Part shown: piece by piece, positions 24,601 through 36,600 of the stretch | Numbering within the stretch: position 1 is the first letter of the stretch | Layout of the letters: every line of letters begins with the position of its first letter | Source of the DNA: Incurvaria masculella | Lineage: Eukaryota > Arthropoda > Insecta > Lepidoptera > Incurvariidae | Direction: 5' to 3' | Length of the DNA stretch: 64,000 bases | NCBI GenBank assembly: GCA_946894095.1 | Contig: OX335649.1 | Span: forward strand, 11,426,001 to 11,490,000 | The notes under the pieces: model-generated | Databases searched by the model: none | What the model was told of the DNA's origin: nothing | Seen by the model: only the letters and a program-made list of their open reading frames with translations | Program-made: the position numbers and the translations under genes

Positions 24601-27600
24601 TCGTATAATATTCAAACATTAGTTCCAACCAAACAAACATATTTTTCAAATAATTAATATACTTATAATAGGTTAAAGATATTCAAAAGGTTAGTAAAGA
24701 TCGAGTCACCTCCGCCATGCGTGGGTTCCAGCAGCCGTGAACCTGCTGGAGGTTTTTCAGTGCATTGAAGCCCAGATGCACCTTCACGCGGTCGCCGGCG
24801 GCGTGGTGGGCTGTGATGTGACCAAGAATATTATTTTACATAAACTATAACTAAGAGACACACTGCGATTTTATTAAATAAAATGTGTACCAAACATCTA
24901 GTACCAAAACTTTAATAGTGGTTTTCTACTATCCAATAGATTAATCCATAATCCATATTAATAATCCATAATTCCATAATTCAATAGATTAATAGTACTT
25001 AGTACTACCTATCAATATACATTTTTAATTAACAGGGAATAAATGGTATTGATGACCATTATTTTTCTTGTTTGCCGGGACATCTACAAATCCTTAAGTT
25101 GTTTGTTAAAGTTTTTTTTTTAATGGTTTTCTTATTTAGTTAAGTGGACAACAACCCATTGATGCCTACCAATTAACCATTAACCATTATATGATGTGAA
25201 CCATTAACATTCCGATATCTTCAAAATAAGGTATATTTCATGGTATTTTATATAATTATTGGTATTTATGGTAATTTTAGGTATTCTGAGTTTATGAATC
25301 AGGAGTATTCTCAGGACACGAATTGACTTTGACGTGACGTGATGTCCATGTGTCCGAATTTAGCGCAGGTGGCCCATCCCGCTCATCTCCCCATACAAAA
25401 GTGGAAAGAAGATCACGCCCATATTTCTTGTCAGAGATCCAAAGTTTTGCTCAAAATAGCTTTATTTGATCGAACTAAATGTCTGATGATCATTGGCATT
25501 CGAAAATTGTGTTTGGTTTCTAAGTTATAAGGTCCGAAAGTTCGAATTTTTCGCGCGTTTTTAACCGACTTCAAAAAAGGAGGAGGTTATCAATTCGTCT
25601 GTATGTTTTTTTTTTTATTTTTGTTTTTTTTGTTTTTTTTTTATGTTTGTTACCTCATAACTTTTGCCTGGGTGAACCGATTTTTAAATGATAGCTAGTG
25701 CTTCCCAAATGGTCCCATTTTAATTTGGTTAAGTTCTGACAATGATATCCATGAGAAAATCATAGAAGTCTTAAATTTGTATTAAGATGTGCGCGACAAA
25801 TGGACGAATAACTCAATATAACGCCAACCGATTTCGGTGATTCTTTTTTTATTGGAAAGGACGTGTACAAATTAGTAAGTGTACTTCAGATTCACTAAAA
25901 ATAAACAAATAAAAAAAATTAACAAAAAAAATAACCGACTTCAAAGAAAAAGCACTAAAAAGTAAAAAATAATTTCCATTTTTGTAGTTACGATTTCTGT
26001 TATTTTTTGAGTCGGTGTCAGCCAAGGTTAGGTTAGGTTAGGTTAGGTTAGGTTAGGTTAGGTTAGGTTCTCTTGATTGGCGCAGCGCGTGCCCGGCTGA
26101 CGCCGACTCAAAAAATAACAGAAATCGTAACTACAAAAATGGAAATTATTTTTTACTTTTTAGTGCTTTTTCTTTGAAGTCGGTTATTTTTTTTGTTAAT
26201 TTTTTTTATATACAATAACTTTGGAGGTGGATTACGCAATGATAAAGTAAGAACATCGTAAAAAGATTAGTCATCAGACATAGCTTATTTAATCAAGATT
26301 TATGATCTATTTGGTTTTTGTTATATTTTTTACTACAGCGGTCGTGGTTTACTTTTAGCTATAAGTCGTTTTGAAATTAAAATTTTCGTAAATCTTAACA
26401 AATCATACACTATGCACATTGTCTTTTTTGTGGACATGTTGCATCTTTATCATCACGGAGCCTGTCTTATTCTTTGAAACAGAGAAGGTCCCAGAGCGCA
26501 ACCGCACGGTTTTGTACCGTGCCCGCGAATGAGTTAGGCCCGCCAGGCTGGGCCGCCTTAACGAAAAATTACATATCAATGAGGATTCAAGAGTGTGTAT
26601 TCCGTGAATAGTCTCTGAGCCCGTTTCCTGCGAATATTTTTTATAAAAAATATTCAGCGCCGCCGCTCTGGTCTAATCATAAATTAAAGATAACCGATCC
26701 ATTCATGTTTTAAGCTGTGTGAAGTTATTTCAAGATATTTTCGCGAGTGTTACTCGTACATTGGCTATTACGGAAAAACTAAAAAAATTTGACTTGTGAA
26801 ATTATTTTCAAAGTACTGCTACATGAGATAGGCGTATGTAGTCTAAAAATGTCTTACCAACCGATGATATGGCATTTAATGCTCCATCTGAAAAGAAAAA
26901 AAATTGTGTAAAAAATTATATTCACCAGTCATTAAAAGACTGCAACATAGCGGATGTATTAGTTTAAGCGCAAGGGCCAGTATTTATTTTTATGGAACTG
27001 AACTTAGATGGCTCCTCGTTAAAAAGGTTATTTATAAAAATGATTGGAAATGAGGTAGATGCGAATAGTCCGAAAAATAAACCTTAAATATCTTAAATAA
27101 TTAATGCTATAAGGCATTCTCTAACTTTCATGGGGCTGCGAAAATCATGCCGACCGGCCAGGTGCTTTTTTAGACCATGTTTGAAGGACCCCATGTTGTA
27201 CTTTGATGGAAATATCTCGGCAGGGAGTCGATTGCATAGTTCACCGACCGTAAAGATAAAGTATCTAAAGGATCGGTTGGTTCTTATTTTAGGAATATCG
27301 ACAGTGAACGGGTGCATTCCCTGCCTGTTCCATGTTGAGCGATGGTAGAAAGACGACGGAGGGCCAGCATTACGCAGCTCCGATGAGCGTTCTCCATGGT
27401 AGAGACGATAGAACACACGAGTTCCTTTTGAGGACTCCCAGCTTGTTTGTGGTGAGCTTGGCTTTATCCTCGATATGGCGTTCGAAGTTCAGGTTACATC
27501 GATAATCTCTATGTGATCGTCAATAAATAGATCTACACTCATACATTGGGTTTTTAAAGCATTATTTAAATAGTTATTGGGCCCTTGCTTCACGGTCGAT

Positions 27601-30600
27601 TCTAAATACATATGAAATCTCACGTAAACTTACAGAATATTGGCAAATGGTGGATGTAGTAATCCCCCCCTGGAGCCGGTTTTACATATTTCAAATTCAT
27701 AACGCCCTTACGGCCTACCCTGTGAACAACGTATTAAATATAGTAGAATATCAAGCAACCCGATAATTTTTTTCTCGACACAAATAAAACAATAGTCGCA
27801 CATACCAGTAATCATTTTTGTCACCATTGTACCAAGTGACTTTTGCCACCATTCTCCAAGCCATCTCTGTTACAGTTCCTTCTCCAACTGAAAAAATAAC
27901 ATTGTGTGCCATTACAGCAGCGTTTCCCAACCGATGGGCCATGACCCCCTGGGGGCCGTCGGTTCCTAGTAGGTGGGCCACGAGGCTGTTGAGCCAGATT
28001 TTTTGTTCTTTAGTAGTCTGCAGTAATCTGTAGAAGGAGTTCTCTTAAAATGCGTTAATAAAATAAACATTTCTGCATAATAAAGTATTTTTGTTTTTTA
28101 CCATTTTTATCTACAAATTCTGCATACCTAGGTTGTATTTTAATATTTGTCGCAATTATAGGAATGGTAAAGCGATGATGGGATGAGGGCATGATATGCT
28201 CTATATTATGTATTTAGCATGCAGGGGCGTAGACCATTTCAACATAGAAAAGGGAGCCCTGGGGAAAAGTCTACAAATTCAGTATCTTAGTAAACAAAGC
28301 AACTTACTCCATGAATGCCCATTACAGATGTATTATTAGTATAGATGAATGATGCCGCGGATATCGAAAAACCGGCCAAGTAAGAGACGAAGGGTTCCGT
28401 ACCATCGTACAAGATTAACAAAAAAATCACGTTTATTAATTCTTATTTTTTAATTTTACCTATTTGAAATTGTAGCGGCTAAATAAATACACAATCTGTG
28501 AACATTTCAGCTGCCTACCTATTACCGTTCATTAGATACAGCAATGTGACAGACGGACGGATAGAGTGACGGCCGGACAGACGGAGGGACGGATAGCAGA
28601 GGCTTAGTAATAGGGTTCCGTTGGCACCCTTTGGGTACGGAACCCTAAAAAACGATCAACATTGCCTTCAGTCGCGATTTGGACATCCTCGCTTTCGTTG
28701 GCCGCGCCTAACCCTTTTCCGGTTTGTTCGGGAAAAGATGTTTCCATTCCGCTCTGTACTGTCCGTTACAGAACGGAATTAGACGGAACGGCTCAGAACA
28801 ATGCTCCAGCCCGAACGCCGAAACAAAAAAGTGCAGCGGTAACCTGCTGTCTGAGAGGTAAACAGCCGAAAGCATAGATTAGCACAGGCCGAACGACAAC
28901 AAAGAATGAAAGTTTGAGCACTACTTCAACAGCTGTTAAAAAATGTTAAGCAAAAGTGCTTAGCAATGAGTTTTTGGACACTTAAGAACGTATTGAACGC
29001 GCCCCTAATCGCATAAGGCGCACGCGCAAAACCAAGCAATCTCTATCTAGGAATATTTTTAAATTTAAATATTTTTAAAAACTCACTTCATTTCCAATCG
29101 ATACGAAATTCAACTCCTCAGCCACGTTAAAGGGGATGAGGTTATCGAGTTCCATGCAATGGCTCAGTCAAATGAAGAAATATGTTTCTGATATTTTGCA
29201 CATTAAATAAACTAACTGAGAGCTAAGTTTGTACACTGACTTTTTACATACCGTATCCTATATCCCTGATAAAGGCCTCTATAGATTTGTATCAACATGC
29301 ATTTGGATATAAGATAAGTTATCAAAAAAAATCAAAAATTGCAGACGTAGTTCCCCGTTTGTTTATTTAATGTGCAAAAATATTAAAAAACATTTCTTAA
29401 TTTGGCTGACGAAACAGGCACGAACCATTTTATGGAACTCCTCTTAAGAGGATGTAGTGACGGAAAGTTTAATAAAAATTTTGCAAAAACTAAACGTTAC
29501 TATACCTTCACCAGTATTCGCCGAAACCCGCTCCCAATCGGCTATTCGCACGATAGCACCCTTGAAAATTCCTTTGTAACCTATCCTTTCTTCCTCATTT
29601 CGCGGTGTCAATTTGACCCTGAAATTAATAAAAATAGGTTAAGTATAAGAAGTGCCTAGATTTGAGAACAACGCTGTTATGATTCGCAACTAATCTATTT
29701 TTCTTGTCGTATAGTCGCGACGCAGATCATATATAGTAGTACGTTACTAAATTGAATCCTCACTTGTCCACAATGCGACAATGTTTCTTTATATATATTT
29801 TTTATATCTTCTTATTATATTATTCTTTATATATCTTTATTATATTTTTTTTTTAGATTTTCAGAAGGTTATCTTAACCAACATATTTTAATTTCTAAAT
29901 TGCTGCTCTGATCATTTGTTTCTTAATGTATTTGCGTACCTACGCTATTTTACAAACGGGGTTGACAGATATTTGCTGTCAAATTAGTTGTCTTTAACCT
30001 TTTCATTTTCTCAGTGCACAGAAACCATAAGGGCATGTGTAATGGTACGAAAGGAACTCAACATTATAAACACGAATTTATGAATAATTCTCCTGTTTAA
30101 AATTCTGACCAGCAGATGGAATTAGTGCCATCATCTATCCGTTAGAATTCATGAAATGTCCTAAGCATCATATTACGAAATCAATCCTATTTTCGGACAT
30201 AAATTTTTTGTAGTCACAGAAAAAAAAATGGAGAGTAAGTCTAGTTCTTTTTCTACATATAATGTTGATATCGACCTTGGAGCAAAAAGGTAAACACTTT
30301 CCATGCCTACAATGCTCACCCTCTGGATTCTGGTGTATCGTATCGAGTGAATATGTGATCCAAATCATGCTTGTTGCTATGATAACACGGGGAGCACAAG
30401 TCGTAGTTGCAACAGACGGTACACTTGTATCTGATGCCGCTTATATAGCCATCATCGCACGCGTCACATGACACGAGTAGATGTTCTACACCTGAAAATA
30501 AAAAAAAAAATTGATTAATAAGTATTAGTAGTGCCAAACGTGATAGGCTTTAGTTGGGAAGAACGTGATCGTAAATATCACCCATCTTCCCATCTTCAGG

Positions 30601-33600
30601 TAAGTAATTAAATTGTACTTTTAGTTTTTTCAAAAATGTTTATCGCATTGTTCAAATATTAGAGGGGCGTGACACACTTTTTACGACTTTGGAGGCGTAT
30701 ATCTCAACAACTGTTGTTACATAACAGTCACTTTGAAACCACTATATAATGTTTGAAGACCTATCTGATCTGTCTTGTTGTTATCAATAACATTTTCAAG
30801 CCCAAACAATCTTGGCTCAATAAGTATTTTTTTTATTAAGGGCCTGATTGCATTCAGGTACATAAGGACGTAATTAAAACCACGTTTTGTTGTTCTACTT
30901 ACGTCTTTATCAACTTGAAAGCAATCGGCTCTTATCAGCCCTTAAGCAGCGTCATACGGCATACTCCATGCCCTCACTCATAAGACATGCCCAGTGATCG
31001 CCGATGGCTTTCGATCTTACATACGGGGGCTGCGAAAACTATGCCGGCCGATAAGGTGCATCTTCACAGCATGTTTGAAGGACCTCAGATTGTACTTTGG
31101 GGGAAATACCTCTGCAGGGACTGCATTCCATAGTTTACCGACTAACTGGATAAATGATCTAATGACCGGTTTGTTTTATTGCACTGAAAATAATGGTGTG
31201 CATTTTGTATTTATTATTGTGGTGATTAATGTGGTGTGTGTGATATTAATGTGGTGAATTTTGTACTAAAACAGCTGTTTTAAGTACAAAATTCAGTCAT
31301 GTATTGTAAAGTATTCCTCATTCATTACTAATAAACAGTTGTTTTCGTGGTATTTAGATTTTTGTTTAGAGTTTATCGGTTTCTGTGACTTTAGATTTTT
31401 CGATTCGAGGTTATGAGGTTTTGGTGGGTATTTATTGGTGCATTCGTCGAGGCCTTTCGGGGGTTCTGGCAAGTAATTTTCTGACACATTTTGTAAATAC
31501 ATCTCGGTTGCACAATGCAAGAATTGTAAAGGCATATTTATGGGCATTTGTTTGTCTTTTCCTAAATGGCCGTCGGAAATTTGGTCTATTCCAGCTCCCA
31601 ACTAAGTGTGCTGAAGTCTTCGTGGCTACTTTACCTAGATAAGTCCAACGCTGAGATCGCTAGCTGAGATTATTGGATTTGATAAGCAAATAGATATCGC
31701 AACTGCCCTATCCCAACTCGGAATAGCTTGATTGCTTGACCCACCAATTTTTCCTTAATTTGGATAGTATATTTGACTAAAGAGCAAGTACGTATTTTGT
31801 ATTATCTTTTTACCGCTTACTGTTTGTTTAGGGCACTGATTTAATATTTCTGGAGCCAGGGGGATGTTCGATATTATTTGTAATAAAATTTAAAATATTT
31901 TATTTTGTAGCACACATTATCTGTGTCCACGGAGATGGATCTCCTTGTCTGTGTTACAAGCGTATTTGAGTCTGTAACAACTTGTCAGCCACTTAAGGGG
32001 ACATATGACTCTAGAACGACCGTATCCGTATCCGGTTTTACATTTTTATTTTCAGAATTAGCCCTTCTTTGGAAACATGATTATCGAAAAACTTGATATG
32101 GAACTATTTCAAAAATTCAAGCCTTAAACTGGATTGAAATTTTTCAAATCACACCATAAGTGGTGAGATTTAATTAAACTAATAATACACAACGAACTCT
32201 TTTCAAATACGTTAGTTCTAACGTCTTATGTCACCTTAATATTTAATTTTGAATCTAATTAAATTTGTAACAATTTCGATTTTAACGTGGTGGAGCAAAA
32301 GTCCGGTTAGAATATATCATATATCCAGTTAGATAGCGAAGCACCCCAAGAGGATAGCTACAGGCAAGTGTTGATGTGAGATTGCTCCGTGTGTCTACTT
32401 CTCTGGAGGTCTACCGAGTGCCCCCTCCTTAGTTGACTGGCCAATCAGCTCTCCAAGTCGTCTTATCATCGACCACAAGCCCACGTGAGTGACCTGTTTG
32501 CTATAGAGCCGTAAATCGTGGCAGAATAATACTTAAGAAAATATAAAAAAAAAAACTAAATTATGATATAATAATTGTGCAATTGGAAATGTTTTCCTAA
32601 ATATATCTAAATATATTGCAAGATAATATCCAGGTCTCATAGCGGACATAAATGTATGAGTTAATAAAAAGTCAACAACCGAGTTATCAAATTGTTTCGT
32701 GATTAGATTTAAAATTAATTGTGGCTAAAGAAGGTGTACATTACGGATTAACCGATTTTGACCGAAAACATATTTTTCTGAACATTCATTTAAAGCGGGA
32801 TCAAACATGCGACCGTCGAATCCTGGTTTACACGAATGTCTAGATTTAAAAAAAATCTGCTTATTTTCGAAATGTTTTTGCAATCTACAACATAAATATC
32901 CCGGTTCCGATTTGATAGTTTAGCCTAATATAACTTTCAACAAAAAAATATGGTAAGTACGCAATCATTTTAAATTTAACATACATTGATTTACAATCTT
33001 TATCAAAAAAATTGCTGCAACCAAAATATGATATGACTCACAGGTAATACATTGGAAGAAGATTGCAATTTAGGTTTGTTAGCCTTAGAATGTTTGTAGA
33101 AAAAAATATATCTTTGTTATTTATCACGTGCATAACATACATTTTGTTACGATATTATTTTCCTGGCTAGCGGTGACCAATCGTCCATGTTGTCCAAGGC
33201 GCTTTCATAGGCTGCCAGCTTTATGTAATTAATTATGTTTTAAAAAATATTGAACTTCCTGCGACGACCAGCTCGAGGCGTGGTTGCTTTGAAGTTTTAC
33301 TAAAAAGTAGAAAAAACACGGGGGGCCAGGCTTGTAGCCACCTCCCAGATGTGTTATGTCTGAGATGTCTGTGTTAGACTATATTGAGACACTACTGGAG
33401 ATCAGGTGAGTTTCAAGGATTGTATTAATTTGTAAACCCTCGCTACCCAGCCTCTGCCGACCAATGGTTCGCCCAGCAGGCTGGTAGCGAAGTCTGCAGA
33501 TGTTAATGGACAGGAGCTTCGTTAGGGGCAAGAGCTGGCCCCAACTACTGCACACCGTGGACCCCAAAAGATCTGACGGAGAAGGCCGGCGCGGTCTTCC

Positions 33601-36600
33601 GTTGAGAGGGTGGTATGGGCCAGCTCACACAGGCCAGAGGGGCACTGCTGACGGCAGTCCTGGGTCTCCCCCCGTCGCCACGAGGAGACGGCGCTAGCCT
33701 ATCCGCCCGCGCCGCCACACCGGACTCAAGGCAGTCCCGTTCCTTTAAGATCTCCTATCACCTTCCGATGTTCCAAATTTCTCGACAAAAAGGCCAATAA
33801 AACAACTGGAACCCCGATAACATTTTTATCGAAGAACCAGGGAGGTTACCATGATAACTGACTCGCCAAGTAAATAGCAGATGAACTTGCAAAATAGTGA
33901 TTTTAGTTGCATTTCGTACCATACCAACTGGTAAATTTCAGTTAACTTGGCAGCATAACACGTCGTTTGACAGTTAGCATGCTGCGAAATGCAAACAAAC
34001 TTCCGATTTAATCATTCTCTTGCTTTCTTGCAGAGCTACTCACCCGGTGAGTTTACTAAGCATGGTAACCCCCTAGGTCTTCAAAATCAGGAGTCAGTTT
34101 ATGGGTGAATTTACGTACATTGTCAATGTACTATGATATCAATATGTAAAATATATTCCTGGATAACTGCGCGTTAGTCCGTCACCAGGCAAAACATTGT
34201 TTTCACGTAGGTATTTCAAAAGATGAGTAAATTTTTAAGCAACCTGTTGTCACAATGGAGAAGGTCATACGCCTATTTATGAAAACCAATAGTGGGCCCA
34301 CCAAATATTGATGTAATTTTGATGTATTGCTCCACTGTGCAGACACTAAGCAAAACCCAACTGCAGACACTAAGAAAAAATGCAACAATTTATCAAGACA
34401 AGGGAAATGTGAGCAGGTGAGTGCTCGCCACGTAGAGCGCATCACCCTCAGTGCCACAGTAGGCATCGACATTTGCAGGGAAAACGTATGGGTCGAAAAT
34501 GGGTGACGCCTAGGGTTTTTTTTTATGCGACCTGACATGGATGGCTAATACCACACAACTACCGTTATGATATTAGCCCAATACATCATATTCCCGAAGG
34601 AATTAGGTGCCATGCTGGGACCTTCTCTTTATGAGCACGGCTACATTGGACTGGATTGAAAACACGGAACATTTTTCATTTCCGCTCCGACCATCTTTTC
34701 ATCCAATGCGATGGTACCAACCCGGGCGGGCTTAAACCCTACCACCTAGTAATAATAATAATAACATTTATTGCACGATAAAATTGTACAAAAGGTAGAG
34801 CTTAATGCCTAAAGTCTTTTTCTACCAGCCTACCTTACAGTATTAACAATCAGAAATGGGTAGGCGCAAAAAACAAGAAAACCAATGAATGAAAATTTCT
34901 TTACACTAATACTAAACTATATACTAATTATATATATATAAACGTAATACATAAATATATATATATATTATACTATGCATATTCATACATACATATATTA
35001 AATAATATAGAATAGGTAAATACTAACAGAATTAATACCTAAATACGATTAACTCATAAAACATTACAAAAACGTGAGAATTTACGATTTGAGTAGAAAC
35101 TCTTTCAGGTGCGAACGGAAAATCTGGATAGTAGAACACTGTCGTAATTCTAGTGGCAATTGGTTACACATGCGTGCTGCTTGAACGGAAAAAGAATCGC
35201 TGTAGAAAGCAGAAGAATGTGAAGGAATTGAAAGAAGGAGATTGTCTACTGATCTTAGTGGAAGGCCATGTGAGGAAAGGAAAGAAAAGCGATCAAATAG
35301 ATATTTAGGGGCAGTATGATGATTTAGGGTGCAATAGAGAAGAGACAGGACGTGGGATTTCCTACGGCGGCGAATATCGAGCCATTTGAGGCGAGTCCGG
35401 TATTCCGTAATGTGATCATACTTGCGCAATCCAAATATATATCGAATACATATATTGAGAAGCCGGTCAAGCTTATTTAACAGGTCTTCATTGAGATCAA
35501 GGTATTGAGACCACCTAGTAGGGGAAGGGGTTCTACAGTTTTACATGGATTCCGAACTATGGAGCAGCTTGCATTCGTGCCGAAATGCACTTGTCGAACT
35601 CGGAAAGAGAAAGACAGTGGTGCATGTCGGAATTGAACCCAAACCTCTGGTACGCTAGGCCAGTCCCCGCGGCACTAGGCTACGAGTCGCTCAAAAACGG
35701 GTGATGCCGATTGTACGTTGTAATTAATATACTGACCGGACGGCGCGTTATCGAGGATTATGAGGTCGTAGGAGCCTTGGAAGACGGAGCGCTGCCCGCA
35801 ATCCCACTTCACCACCACAGTGTTTTCGGGTAGGTCCTTGGAGCCAGGCGCGCCGACCTCACTGACCGTACCCACACTGTCGAAGCCGCCACCTGTCAGC
35901 AGTCAATAATGTTTTCAGATTTGAACTTTTCAACGTTCAGTTTGATCTCAAGAAGATGGACGATATCTACTATCGATATTTGCTTATTTATTTAAGCACT
36001 GATAAGTATCATGTCATAGAAATGCTTAAAGGTGAAGGAAAACATCGCGAGGAAAGCCACTTCGGCGGTGCTAGACTTTCTAGTCATTGATAGATGGCAA
36101 TGGGTTCCCCACCCATCAGGGGGCCAAAAACCTAATTGGTCGAAATGAGGTTGATGTAAGCCCGTTTCCATCACCTCCAGCTACAAAAATCCCAAAGTTA
36201 CCTACCGTATTTTTTTTTTAATTAATTCTTTTCATTCAGTTAGAGTACCGATTTACTTTATCTCTATTTTAACTGCGCAAAATAGTTGTTAACATCGGAA
36301 TTTCGATGAACTGATTTTATCGGTGTACCCTGAGATCGAATATAGGTGCTCGGGAGCCAGAAATGGAACCCATGAAGATGTTGTTTTTAACTTAAATTTT
36401 GGAATGAGTCATTCGCGCTTATTATCTCGCCACATTGGAAAGATAAGTATCGGAATTCGTTTAATCATACATTTACGGTGTTTTGGTTCCTTTTATGCAT
36501 TCGGCTCTTTTTTTTATTTTACCGTGGTTTTGGTCAAGCTCCACAGACGTTCGTAACGTTTGTCCACGATGTTTTTTTTTCTCTCCATATATTTTTTTAT

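Noticed and set aside
22850..25300. Possible hidden ankyrin or second Mib-repeat exons of gene B
   Set aside because: I read the minus strand for TALH/AA and GHG-x-W motifs and found only the first Mib repeat; short or diverged exons could still be missed.
31293..31601. Minus ORF of 102 residues ([16 protein letters not shown]...)
   Set aside because: No motif, no splice context and no repeat partner in the window; may be a transposon relic but cannot be supported.
33380..33730. GC-rich segment with short plus and minus ORFs
   Set aside because: No domain or splice pattern; could be an old LINE but no RT motif was found.
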